Notes: a model not told the origin generated them from the sequence alone. 33,263 bases of DNA from Thermodesulfobacteriota bacterium (GCA_024762675.1 JANTGZ010000017.1:1-33263); one strand, 5' to 3'. Counted from the stretch's first letter, positions 9,819 to 17,661 are shown. Numbers and translations: made by a program.

Positions 9819-11594
9819 ATGATATCCCGCAAGAATCTCATAAATAAAATAGTATTTCTGAAAAAACGCTTCGGTGTATCGGAGAACTATTTCCTCATCT
9901 TTCTGGCTGTTCTGGTTGGCATTCTGAGTGCCTTGGGTAACTGGGGACTGCGTTTTGCGATTGAATTTTTTCACGAATATATCTTTGTTGCCGGTTCCGG
10001 TCTGCTCGGTGTTGGTCAGGGAGGCTGGAAATTTTATCTGTTGCCGCTATTGCCGATGTTTGGAGGCCTTCTCCTGATTCCTCTGGAGATGGCTTTCCCC
10101 GGTTATGTTTGCGGCTACGGCCTGCCAAATTTTTTAAAAACCGTCAATTTCGGCCATGGCCGTCTGGCGCGGCGCAATATCTGGCTCAAGATCATCGCTC
10201 CGGCGATTACTATCGGCAGTGGCGGTTCCGCTGGTCAGGAAGGGCCGATTGCAACCATCGGCGGTGCCATTGGGCAGATGGTTGCCGGTTTCTTCTCTTT
10301 TAATCAGGCCCGGGTTCGATTGTTGATCGCCTGCGGGGTTGCCGGCGGCATTGCCGCGACCTTTAATGCCCCGATTGCCGGGGTCTTTTTTGCCCTGGAA
10401 ATAATCATGATGGGTGATATCGGCTTGGCCATCTTTACGCCGGTGGTCATTTCGGCCGCAACTTCAGTGGTTTTTACCCGCCTGATTTTTGGCGAGGAGA
10501 GCCTCTTTGCGGCACCGGCCTTTACCCTGGGGAGTTATTGGGAGCTCTTTGTCTATATGGCGATGGGGTTGGTGATTGGTGTCCTGGCGGCTTTTTTTGT
10601 CCGTTTTTTCTATCTCGTGCAGGACCTTTTTGCCAAATTGATTTTTCCCCGTTATTTGAAGCCGGCCCTCGGCGGCTTGCTGGTCGGGATGATCGGTCTC
10701 TTTTTCCCACAGGTAATGGGCGATGTCTATGAACATATGGGTCACGTTTTTTACCACTCTCATGTTTGGTATCTGGTGCTGGCTTTGGTTTTTATGAAGA
10801 TGTTGGCGACGTCAATTTGTCTCGGTTCAGGGGGTGCCGGTGGGCTTTTTGCGCCGATCATGTTTATGGGGGTATTGATTGGTGAAAGCTGTGGTCTGAT
10901 TGCCAGTCATCTCTTTCCTGAATTGGTGCTTTCGGCCGATGGTTACGCGGTCGTCGGTATCGGGGCCTTTCTTTCGGCCGTAACCCATGCTCCTTTGACC
11001 GCCATTTTTCTGGCCTATGAATTGACCGGTAATTCACAGATTATCCTGCCAGCCATGTTTGCGACCGTGGTCGGTATCATGGTGGCCCGCAGTATTGAGC
11101 GGGAAGGGATTGATACTTTCGGTCTGGCTCGTGAAGGGATCCATCTTGAAGATGGTCGGGAAGTTAATCTTTTGCGTTCAATCAAGGTTGGCGAGGTTAT
11201 GTATCGTGGTTCTCTGGAGACAATTGCGGAAACTATGAAACTTAAATCACTGCTCCAGTTTCTGCCGAGATCTCGTAAGACCACTTTCCCGGTGGTAGAT
11301 GCCGAGGGTTTGCTGAGCGGGATCTTGAGTATTCAAGATCTGCGCGAACTGATTTACGAGGAGGGGCTCGAAGACCTTATTGTTGCCAAGGAGCTGGCCC
11401 GGGATAAGGTTTTGACCGTGACCGCCCAAGAGAACCTTAATGACGCCATGCAGAAGATCGGTTCACGAAATATCGACTATCTGCCGGTAGTTGCCGATGA
11501 TAACCCGCGTCGTCTGGTCGGCATGGTTTCACGCCAAGATATAATCGCAGCCTATAATCGCAGCCTGCTGGAACGGGAACTACCGGGACATTAG
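9819..11594 (+). CDS. ClC-family chloride channel/transporter with C-terminal CBS pair
   Basis: A 591-residue ClC membrane protein followed by two CBS domains. The ClC part spans about residues 25-430 with many hydrophobic helices. The second signature is SGGSAGQEGP at about 134-143, and its Glu141 corresponds to the gating glutamate kept in Cl-/H+ exchangers. The third signature is GGLFAPIMF. The first signature, normally GSGIP, reads GYGLP at 99-103. The CBS pair begins at about residue 457 (VGEVMYRG) and ends near 585, and probably binds an adenine nucleotide. It lies eight bases after glmS and may be co-transcribed, although no functional link is evident. Whether it is a channel or an exchanger cannot be settled from sequence. 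Confidence 0.92.
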   Translation: MISRKNLINKIVFLKKRFGVSENYFLIFLAVLVGILSALGNWGLRFAIEFFHEYIFVAGSGLLGVGQGGWKFYLLPLLPMFGGLLLIPLEMAFPGYVCGYGLPNFLKTVNFGHGRLARRNIWLKIIAPAITIGSGGSAGQEGPIATIGGAIGQMVAGFFSFNQARVRLLIACGVAGGIAATFNAPIAGVFFALEIIMMGDIGLAIFTPVVISAATSVVFTRLIFGEESLFAAPAFTLGSYWELFVYMAMGLVIGVLAAFFVRFFYLVQDLFAKLIFPRYLKPALGGLLVGMIGLFFPQVMGDVYEHMGHVFYHSHVWYLVLALVFMKMLATSICLGSGGAGGLFAPIMFMGVLIGESCGLIASHLFPELVLSADGYAVVGIGAFLSAVTHAPLTAIFLAYELTGNSQIILPAMFATVVGIMVARSIEREGIDTFGLAREGIHLEDGREVNLLRSIKVGEVMYRGSLETIAETMKLKSLLQFLPRSRKTTFPVVDAEGLLSGILSIQDLRELIYEEGLEDLIVAKELARDKVLTVTAQENLNDAMQKIGSRNIDYLPVVADDNPRRLVGMVSRQDIIAAYNRSLLERELPGH

Positions 11595-11654
11595 TATGGG
11601 TCTGAACTTCCCCAAGCTATCCTTTTCCGTAGTCAATCCCTGTTTGTTATGGGT

Positions 11655-11879
11655 TCAGTCGCTGGGGACCTCTTTTTTATGCATTGACGCCACAGCCGCC
11701 TTGATGAACCCCATAACCAGCATCAAAGCCGGAACCAGTTGAGCCACAACGATCAGCGCACAGACACCAACAAAGACGGAGACGAGAATTCCACTCTTGT
11801 AAACCACCGTGGTCTCAGCGGCAAATGCCGGACAGGTAACCGCCAGAACCAAAAAGATTGTTGAGATTGTCGTTTTCAT
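11655..11879 (-). CDS. Small exported single-helix membrane protein (copy 2)
   Basis: A 74-residue protein of unknown function. Residues 1-20 look like a signal peptide ending AFA, with predicted cleavage before AETT. One hydrophobic helix covers about residues 30-62, followed by a short charged tail (MHKKEVPSD). The start ATG (11877-11879) is preceded by AGGAGG at seven bases, so translation is well supported. It resembles the neighbouring gene on the same strand: both share the signal peptide, the helix core ALIV..Q.VPAL and a short polar tail. The two probably arose by duplication. The gene is convergent with the ClC gene. I do not recognise a named family. Confidence 0.8.
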   Translation of the reverse strand: MKTTISTIFLVLAVTCPAFAAETTVVYKSGILVSVFVGVCALIVVAQLVPALMLVMGFIKAAVASMHKKEVPSD

Positions 11880-11953
11880 GGTTAATCCTCCTTTTCTTTT
11901 CTGTTCTATCCTTTACCGGGAAACATATTGGTAGTTCATTAAATCAGGTGTTG

Positions 11954-12193
11954 TCAGGGTTTCCCAGTGGATGTAACGCTCTCATGACTTTTTGCTTTCC
12001 CGAAAATGCCTACTACCATGGATCCAAGCATAAACAAGGCGGGGACAAACTGACAGGCAACGATAAGAGCCATAAATCCGATAAAAATCCACCCGATGAG
12101 GCCTATCCCTCCACCCTCGGCACCGCTCGCTGCAAAAGCCGAATTTGCATGCAGGATGGCAGCCAGTGTGACGATACGAAATGTGTTTTTCAT
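11954..12193 (-). CDS. Small exported single-helix membrane protein (copy 1)
   Basis: A 79-residue protein with a signal peptide (residues 1-21, ending SAFA), a Gly-rich stretch (SGAEGGGIG) and one long hydrophobic helix at about 30-64. The helix contains ALIVACQFVPAL, and a Ser/Lys-rich tail follows. The ATG at 12191-12193 is chosen over the GTG at 12200-12202 because GGAGGT at 12201-12206 overlaps that GTG and is seven bases from the ATG. It is the first gene of a two-gene - strand unit and has a sigma-54-like promoter about 70 bases upstream. The conserved Pro in the helix of both copies may mark a kink or an oligomer contact. Function unknown. Confidence 0.8.
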   Translation of the reverse strand: MKNTFRIVTLAAILHANSAFAASGAEGGGIGLIGWIFIGFMALIVACQFVPALFMLGSMVVGIFGKAKSHESVTSTGKP

Positions 12194-12263
12194 TTTTCTC
12201 ACCTCCGTGCATTTCCAAAAGACTTTAATGCTTCTCGACTGATACTTTATACAATCTACAGTT

Positions 12264-12281
12264 CTGCATGAAACGTTCCAG
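12264..12281 (-). promoter_or_regulatory. Candidate sigma-54 (RpoN) promoter for the small exported proteins
   Basis: Read on the - strand the site is CTGGAACGTTTCATGCAG. It matches the RpoN pattern TGGCACG-N4-TTGC, with the invariant GG and GC at exactly the right spacing and two mismatches elsewhere. It would start transcription near 12254, about 60 bases before the first small gene. No enhancer-binding site can be proven; the palindrome at 12303-12312 is closer than activator sites usually are. Confidence 0.5.
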
Positions 12282-12445
12282 CGTGACCGTGGTCTCTATC
12301 TGCTTACGTAAGTTATCGTATTCATTTGTTTTACTTGGTCTGAGTGAGAAATATGATTCGTTTTATTTCATCCTGATGTATCTATTTTTTGTACATGATG
12401 TCCGCTTGTATGGATCGCGGAGGCGGCATTTGATATCCTAACACT

Positions 12446-12598
12446 ATGAAAATTAAAGGATTATCCGATATTGTTTGGAAGTATATGAAAAAAGTGCCCC
12501 TCTATTCCTTTCTGCTTGCATATATCCCCGTAACTCCCTTTCGATCCCCGGGATATTGTCTGAGGACCGAACTTTTTGCTGTTAACTTTAATTTTTAA
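12446..12598 (+). CDS. Possible small protein, doubtful
   Basis: A 50-codon frame starting with ATG at 12446 (MKIKGLSDIVWKYMKK...) and ending at TAA 12596-12598. It has a basic N-terminus, a mid hydrophobic stretch (LYSFLLAYIPV) and no clear ribosome-binding site. It could be a chance frame in the long intergenic region. It is listed only because nothing else explains 12430-12600. Confidence 0.15.
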   Translation: MKIKGLSDIVWKYMKKVPLYSFLLAYIPVTPFRSPGYCLRTELFAVNFNF

Positions 12599-12664
12599 GG
12601 GGCATAGTCCAGTTCGTTGCAATGACCGGTCAACCCTGACGGTTTGGCGGCATCCATTACGAGA

Positions 12665-12694
12665 TTGACAAAAACGAAGGGGATTGTGTATGAA
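12665..12694 (+). promoter_or_regulatory. Candidate sigma-70 promoter for the zinc-ribbon protein and pcrA
   Basis: TTGACA (12665-12670) is a perfect -35. An 18-base spacer leads to TATGAA (12689-12694), a four-of-six match to -10. Transcription would begin near 12701, leaving a leader of about 95 bases before the TTG start at 12797. Confidence 0.5.
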
Positions 12695-12796
12695 AATGCA
12701 GTAGTCAGGTTTTGATGAATGGCGAGGTTCATCCCGAAGCCCCAGCGGCGTAAGCCTGTAAGGTTTGGGTGCTAATTGTCGATCAGGAGGGTTAGG

Positions 12797-13162
12797 TTGG
12801 AAGAAGAAAAGAGTGAGGATGTCTCGAAGTTTGCTCTCGGGCTTAGCAAGCTTCGTCGACGGCGTTGGTTTCTTTGGGGGGTGATTCTGGTTTATGTGCC
12901 GTCCATCTGGCTTTCGCTCAGGTTAACCAATTCTGACCGCCAAACTGCCAAAGTTTTTGCTGTTTGGTTTCTGTTTGTTCTTGTATCCAGCATGCTCGCG
13001 GCGACCGGCAAGTGTCCGCGTTGTGGTAATTTTTTTCATGTCAACGGGTTTATACCTCTTTATCTGCGCAGATGCCTGCATTGCGGTCTGCACATAACCG
13101 CAGATAAAAAACAACGTAAGAAAAACATTAAGGGTTCGTCCAAAAACAACCTCAATAAATAA
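12797..13162 (+). CDS. Small membrane protein with a zinc-ribbon C-terminus
   Basis: A 121-residue protein of unknown function. It has a charged N-terminus with a run of arginines at residues 20-23, two predicted membrane helices (about 24-42 and 51-70), then a four-cysteine zinc-ribbon-like module with CPRC at 73-76 and CLHC at 93-96. A Lys/Asn-rich tail ends the protein. The start is TTG at 12797, six bases after a perfect AGGAGG (12785-12790); an upstream TTG at 12776 would place the ribosome site inside the gene. The stop is one base before the helicase ATG, so the two are likely co-transcribed and coupled. Nothing here shows a functional tie to the helicase. Confidence 0.75.
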   Translation: MEEEKSEDVSKFALGLSKLRRRRWFLWGVILVYVPSIWLSLRLTNSDRQTAKVFAVWFLFVLVSSMLAATGKCPRCGNFFHVNGFIPLYLRRCLHCGLHITADKKQRKKNIKGSSKNNLNK

Positions 13163-13163
13163 T

Positions 13164-15431
13164 ATGAATACAGATAATATTGTCGCCGGACTCAATTCAG
13201 TACAGCGGGAAGCGGTAATTAATAGTCAGGGGCCTCTGTTGATTTTGGCCGGAGCGGGTAGCGGTAAGACTCGGGTTATTGTGCACCGGGTTGCTTATCT
13301 TATTTCGGTCGCAGGGGTGGCGCCGCAGGAGATTATGGCGGTTACCTTTACCAATAAGGCCGCCCAGGAGATGCGCGAACGGGTTCGGGAGATGATCGGT
13401 TCGGTGGCCCAGAGTATGTGGATCTCGACCTTTCATTCGAGTTGTGCCCGGATTTTACGAAATCATGGCGATCTATTGGGATTTTCCGCTAAATTTTCGA
13501 TCTATTCCGATAAAGAGCAGATCGCCCTGCTTAAAGAGGTATCGCGTAAACTTAATCTGTCAGGGACTATGTTTCCGGTTGAATATCTCCGTTCGGTGAT
13601 TGATGATGCGAAAAACCGTGGGATTAATCCTGATGAATATGCGCAGGAGGCGAGACAGGCTCAAAATCCTAAGACCAGGCGGGTGGCCGATGTTTACAGG
13701 CTCTATCAGGATAGTATGAAGGAGAATGATGCTCTCGATTTTGGTGATCTTCTTTTTCAGACTGTGGCCCTGTTTAATAATCATCCCGAGGTCTTGGAGT
13801 CTTACAGGGAACGCTTTCACTATATTTTAGTCGATGAATATCAGGATACCAACGAAGTTCAGTATCGGCTTATCAGTATGCTCGCCGAGCCTCGGCGTAA
13901 TCTTTGTGTGGTTGGTGATGATGATCAGTCGATCTATAGCTGGAGAGGGGCCCAGATAAAGAATATTCTCGATTTTGAGTCGGACTATCCGGAAGTCAAG
14001 GTAGTCAGGTTGGAAGAGAACTATCGCTCAACTGCGACCATCCTGGCTGCCGCAAATCAAGTGATCGCCGGCAATCAGAAACGCAAAGGTAAAGATCTAT
14101 GGACAAGCAATAGCAAGGGTGATCTGATCTCTCTCTTTCTTGGCGCAAACGAAGCTGATGAATGCAATTATGTGGTCAAGCGGATCACTACTTCGGTTAG
14201 AAAGCCTGGCGATTTTGCCATCTTCTACCGGACGAATGCCCAATCTCGAATTTTCGAGGAGGGCCTGAGCCGTCGAGGGGTTCCTTACGTGATCGTCGGT
14301 GGCACGAAATTCTATGATCGAGCTGAGATTCGAAACCTGCTCTCCTATCTCAAGGTCATTAATAATGAGCGTGATGGTATCAGTCTTTTGCGGATTCTTA
14401 ATATCCCGACTCGTGGGGTGGGTAAAACCTCAATTGAGCACCTTCAGGTTTATGCGGAAGAGCACCGGCTGGGAGTCTGGGAGTGTCTGGAGAGGTTGGA
14501 ATCGGAAGCTCTGGTCCGTGGGGGAGCCCGAAAAGCTCTGCTGGGTCTGCGTGATATGATTGTGCAGTGGCGGCGTGATCTGGAGGCATTCAAGCCCAGC
14601 GAGCTTTGTGCCAAAATTATTGCAGAGATCGGTTTTGCTGAGTGGTTGCAGAAGAATAATGATCCGATTCAGGCTCAGGCCCGGGGCGAGAATGTGGCGG
14701 AACTTTTAAATGCGATTGAACTTTGGGAGAATGAGCAGGAGAATCCGACGCTGGCCGACTATCTTGAGAATGTGGCTTTGATCAACGATGATCATCTCTC
14801 ATCTGAGGAGGCCTCAAAAGTGACCTTGATGACGATTCATCGGGCCAAAGGTTTGGAGTTTGATGAGGTCTTTCTGGTGGGGCTCGAAGAGGGACTTTTC
14901 CCCGGGCAGCGTAGTTATGAGAAACCGGAACTTTTAGAAGAGGAACGGCGGCTCTGCTACGTAGGGATGACCCGTGCAAGGGAAAAACTGCATATGTCTG
15001 CTTGCCGGACTCGGCGACTATATGGGCAGATGAAAGATAGTCGCCCTTCTCGTTTTTTGATGGAGATATCTTTAGAACTATTGCGGCGCGAAGATCGTTA
15101 TCGGAGTTCTAATTTAAAACAACCCGGGGTTCTGTCCGAAGAAGCTGCGAAAGAGTCATTTTTGCGTTCGGGTTTAAGGTCTCAAAAAGGAGTGAGCCTG
15201 AATCCCCCATCGCGGCGTTTCCAGGGAGTCTCTAGAAAGAGAGAATCAGTGAAAACTGCTGGTCAGGGCTCTTTTCCGCAGGGATGTCATGTTGAACATG
15301 CGGTTTTTGGCCCTGGTGTAGTGGCCGGGGTTAAAGGTTTCGGAGAAGATACTAAACTCGATATCATATTTCGTGATCGAGGGCGTAAGCTTTTACTTCT
15401 TAAATTTGCTTCGCTCAAAAAGATCGGATGA
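13164..15431 (+). CDS. pcrA: ATP-dependent 3'-5' DNA helicase, UvrD/PcrA type
   Basis: A 755-residue superfamily 1A helicase used in nucleotide excision repair, mismatch repair or removal of blocked forks. Motif I is GAGSGKT at residues 30-36 and motif Ia is VTFTNKAAQEM. Motif II is DEYQDTN beginning at Asp224, and motif III is GDDDQSIYSWRGA. Motif IV is LEENYRS, motif V is LMTIHRAKGLEFDEVF, and motif VI is YVGMTRAREKL. The last 50 residues (VEHAVFGPGVVAG...) form the Tudor-like C-terminal domain that PcrA/UvrD use to bind RNA polymerase. It could equally be called uvrD; the overall pattern cannot separate the two names. Confidence 0.95.
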   Translation: MNTDNIVAGLNSVQREAVINSQGPLLILAGAGSGKTRVIVHRVAYLISVAGVAPQEIMAVTFTNKAAQEMRERVREMIGSVAQSMWISTFHSSCARILRNHGDLLGFSAKFSIYSDKEQIALLKEVSRKLNLSGTMFPVEYLRSVIDDAKNRGINPDEYAQEARQAQNPKTRRVADVYRLYQDSMKENDALDFGDLLFQTVALFNNHPEVLESYRERFHYILVDEYQDTNEVQYRLISMLAEPRRNLCVVGDDDQSIYSWRGAQIKNILDFESDYPEVKVVRLEENYRSTATILAAANQVIAGNQKRKGKDLWTSNSKGDLISLFLGANEADECNYVVKRITTSVRKPGDFAIFYRTNAQSRIFEEGLSRRGVPYVIVGGTKFYDRAEIRNLLSYLKVINNERDGISLLRILNIPTRGVGKTSIEHLQVYAEEHRLGVWECLERLESEALVRGGARKALLGLRDMIVQWRRDLEAFKPSELCAKIIAEIGFAEWLQKNNDPIQAQARGENVAELLNAIELWENEQENPTLADYLENVALINDDHLSSEEASKVTLMTIHRAKGLEFDEVFLVGLEEGLFPGQRSYEKPELLEEERRLCYVGMTRAREKLHMSACRTRRLYGQMKDSRPSRFLMEISLELLRREDRYRSSNLKQPGVLSEEAAKESFLRSGLRSQKGVSLNPPSRRFQGVSRKRESVKTAGQGSFPQGCHVEHAVFGPGVVAGVKGFGEDTKLDIIFRDRGRKLLLLKFASLKKIG

Positions 15432-15451
15432 GTGCGAAAAACCTTTTTTAT

Positions 15452-15481
15452 TTGACTTTTCCATGTCAGGTGGGCTAATAT
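15452..15481 (+). promoter_or_regulatory. Candidate sigma-70 promoter for ffh
   Basis: TTGACT (15452-15457) and TAATAT (15476-15481) are separated by 18 bases. Transcription would begin near 15488 and leave a leader of about 87 bases before ffh. That leader can fold: CTCTCG near 15487 pairs with CGGGAG near 15506. Confidence 0.45.
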
Positions 15482-15574
15482 CCCCGCTCTCGTAATTTTG
15501 CCTGTCGGGAGAGGTGCGCCCTCCGGACTTGCCCATTAAGTTTTAGAAGAACAATTTCAGGAAAATTCCTGCTG

Positions 15575-16912
15575 ATGTTTGAATCGCTTTCCGACAAACT
15601 TGATATAACGTTTAAGAAACTGCGCGGTCAGGGTCGCTTGACGGAGGATAACGTTAAAGATGCCTTGCGCGAGGTGCGTCTGACTCTGCTCGAAGCGGAT
15701 GTTAATTTTCTTGTCGTTAAACAGTTTGTAAAGGCGGTACGCGAGCGGGCTATGGGCAGCGAAGTTCTTGAGAGTCTGACTCCGGCCCAGCAGTTTGTTA
15801 AAATTGTCAATGAAGAGATGGTTGCCCTGATGGGAGGGAGCTCCGTTGGCCTTGATCTTAATGCCGCCCCTCCGGTTGTGGTTATGATGGTCGGTCTCCA
15901 GGGTTCCGGGAAAACAACCTCTTCCGGAAAACTGGCACTCTCTTTGAAAAAAAGTAAGCGCAAGCCTTTACTGGTTCCGGTTGATGTCTACCGGCCGGCA
16001 GCGATTGATCAGCTACAGAGTCTTGGGCGGCAGATTGACATACCGGTATTTCCTTCCGAAATTAATCAGGATCCTGTCAAGATCAGCCGTCTGGCCTTGG
16101 AGATGGCAAAGCAGCAAGGTCATGATACGGTGATTATCGATACCGCCGGGCGTTTGCAGATCGATGAAAAACTGATGGCTGAGCTCGAAAAGATCAAAGC
16201 CGCCGTCAAGGTTCATGAGATCCTGCTGGTGGCTGATGCAATGACCGGCCAGGAAGCTGTCAATATTGCCAAGACCTTTAATGATACCCTAGATATTACC
16301 GGTGTTGTCCTGACCAAACTTGACGGCGATGCTCGCGGCGGGGCGGCCCTGTCGATTAAAGCAGTCACTGGCAAACCGATCAAGTTTGTGGGTGAAGGGG
16401 AAAAACTCAGCGCCCTTGATATCTTTTATCCTGATCGTATGGCTTCACGGATTCTCGGGATGGGGGATATGCTGACCCTGATCGAGAAAGCCCAGGATGG
16501 TGTCGATCAGAAAAAAGCTGAAGAGCTGGCTCGAAAGCTGCGGAAAAATGAGTTTTCTCTAGATGATTTTCGTTCTCAACTGAAGCAGATCAAGAAGTTG
16601 GGCTCGATAGGCGGGATTATGAAGATGATTCCCGGTATGGGGAAACTTAAAGACAAGATTGGCGATGAAGCGATCGACGAGAAGGAGTTGATCAGAACTG
16701 AGGCAATTATAAACTCAATGACAGATAAAGAGCGGCATGATCACCGGCTGATTAACGGCAGTCGCCGTAAACGGATTGCCAAAGGTAGCGGTACAACGGT
16801 TCAGGATGTTAATCGTCTGCTCAAAAATTTTCTTGAAATGAAGAAAATGATGAAAAAATTTAACAAGATGGGACCAAAAGGTTTAAAGCGCATGATGGGA
16901 CAACTGAGCTGA
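15575..16912 (+). CDS. ffh: Signal recognition particle GTPase Ffh (SRP54)
   Basis: A 445-residue SRP54 homologue that binds signal sequences of nascent membrane proteins and docks with FtsY. It has an N domain (residues 1-90), then a G domain with GLQGSGKTT at 107-115, DVYRPAA, DTAGRLQIDE and TKLDGDARGGAAL. A methionine-rich M domain follows from about residue 300, ending in MKKMMKKFNKMG. The SRP RNA-binding segment near IINSMTDKERHDHRLINGSRRKRIAKGSG is intact, although written here only as landmarks: TDKER, GSRRKRIA and GSGT. Ribosome-site spacing is loose (AGGAAA near 15560). Confidence 0.97.
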   Translation: MFESLSDKLDITFKKLRGQGRLTEDNVKDALREVRLTLLEADVNFLVVKQFVKAVRERAMGSEVLESLTPAQQFVKIVNEEMVALMGGSSVGLDLNAAPPVVVMMVGLQGSGKTTSSGKLALSLKKSKRKPLLVPVDVYRPAAIDQLQSLGRQIDIPVFPSEINQDPVKISRLALEMAKQQGHDTVIIDTAGRLQIDEKLMAELEKIKAAVKVHEILLVADAMTGQEAVNIAKTFNDTLDITGVVLTKLDGDARGGAALSIKAVTGKPIKFVGEGEKLSALDIFYPDRMASRILGMGDMLTLIEKAQDGVDQKKAEELARKLRKNEFSLDDFRSQLKQIKKLGSIGGIMKMIPGMGKLKDKIGDEAIDEKELIRTEAIINSMTDKERHDHRLINGSRRKRIAKGSGTTVQDVNRLLKNFLEMKKMMKKFNKMGPKGLKRMMGQLS

Positions 16913-16998
16913 TGGGCCATGATGCGGAGACATTGCTCTGAGGCAGGGCTTTAAGCCCGAGCCGGTCTGAGCTGTGTCCCCTTCGAAGTGAGCGAAGC

Positions 16999-17031
16999 AA
17001 AGTTAGTTACCATCCTCTGTAACTTAACTTT
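16999..17031. repeat. Inverted repeat between ffh and rpsP
   Basis: AAAGTTAGTTAC (16999-17010) and GTAACTTAACTTT (17019-17031) are complementary apart from one bulged base, with an eight-base loop. It is not followed by a T run, so it is not a standard terminator. It could be an RNA stem, an operator, or a stem that protects the ffh message. Confidence 0.55.
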
Positions 17032-17061
17032 TGAATTAAAGGATACCTGCAAAGTTATACA
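17031..17061 (+). promoter_or_regulatory. Weak candidate promoter for the rpsP operon
   Basis: TTGAAT (17031-17036) and TATACA (17056-17061) are separated by 19 bases, slightly long for sigma-70. A start near 17069 would give a 60-base leader before rpsP. The -35 overlaps the end of the preceding inverted repeat. Confidence 0.3.
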
Positions 17062-17129
17062 ATCTTTTTAAATCTTGATGGAGCCTTTGTGGCCCCCAAA
17101 TATTATTAACGTTAAGGAGAAAGAGACAG

Positions 17130-17390
17130 ATGGCAGTAAAAATTAGATTGACGCGTAGAGGGGCGAAAAAAAAGCCTTTCTACCGTATTGTTGCGGCAGA
17201 TACGCAAGCTCCCAGGGATGGCCGTTTTCTTGAAATTGTCGGAACCTATGATCCCAATTTAGATCCCGGCGTTGTCGTTTTACATGATGATAAATTGAAG
17301 TACTGGCTCGATCAAGGGGCTCAGCCGACGGCGACTGTGGCGAACCTTATCAAAAAAGCCCAAAAAGCAGCCCCGGAAACATCAGCTTAA
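17130..17390 (+). CDS. rpsP: 30S ribosomal protein S16
   Basis: An 86-residue S16, a small-subunit assembly protein. The N-terminus [21 protein letters not shown] and the [15 protein letters not shown] segment are diagnostic. A short Ala/Lys-rich end follows. AAGGAG at 17113-17118 precedes the ATG. It opens the classic rpsP-KH-rimM-trmD-rplS cluster. Confidence 0.97.
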   Translation: MAVKIRLTRRGAKKKPFYRIVAADTQAPRDGRFLEIVGTYDPNLDPGVVVLHDDKLKYWLDQGAQPTATVANLIKKAQKAAPETSA

Positions 17391-17427
17391 ATAGTCCTCA
17401 TTAATTCAAGGTGCCTGGAGAGAAGCA

Positions 17428-17661
17428 ATGTACAAAGATTTGATTGAGTACTTGGCTAAGTCCTTGGTTGATAATCCTGATGAAGTAGAGGTTCGGGAGC
17501 GAGAAGAGGAGAAATCAGTCCAGCTGGAGCTCTGTGTAAATCAAAAAGATCTCGGTAAAGTGATCGGCCGTCAAGGCAAGACGGCTCGGGCTATGCGTAC
17601 CATTTTGGGAGCTGCAGCTGCTAAGGAAGGGCGTCGCGCAAGTCTCGAAATTGTTGAATAG
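17428..17661 (+). CDS. khpA: KH-domain RNA-binding protein KhpA
   Basis: A 77-residue single KH-domain protein (the family formerly called UPF0109/YlqC). The GxxG loop is GRQG at residues 47-50 within LGKVIGRQGKTARAMRTIL. Members bind RNA, often with KhpB/Jag, and affect cell-envelope gene expression and small RNAs in Gram-positives; the role in this lineage is not established. Length and position between rpsP and rimM are standard. GGAGAG lies about eight bases before the ATG. Confidence 0.93.
   Translation: MYKDLIEYLAKSLVDNPDEVEVREREEEKSVQLELCVNQKDLGKVIGRQGKTARAMRTILGAAAAKEGRRASLEIVE

Larger units (their letters stand above)
12194..12796. other. Divergent regulatory region with no well-supported gene
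   Basis: This 600-base stretch separates the - strand small genes from the + strand zinc-ribbon/helicase pair. It holds a sigma-54-like promoter reading left (12264-12281), a perfect ten-base palindrome CTTACGTAAG (12303-12312), a possible 50-codon frame (12446-12598) and a good sigma-70-type promoter reading right (12665-12694). A leader of about 95 bases follows, with short complementary segments (AGCCCCA near 12738 pairing with TGGGTGCT near 12766). No tRNA or known riboswitch core is visible. Confidence 0.6.

Noticed and set aside
11858-12271. 137-codon + strand frame over the small exported proteins
   Set aside because: The - strand genes have signal peptides, mutual similarity and strong ribosome sites; the + frame has none of these.
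12720-12796. Cyclic di-GMP or fluoride riboswitch before the zinc-ribbon gene
   Set aside because: Neither the GACGCAAAGCC core of the first nor the conserved 3' segment of the second is present.
15470-15536. SRP RNA gene next to ffh
   Set aside because: The conserved GGAAGCAG-type tetraloop region of bacterial SRP RNA is absent.
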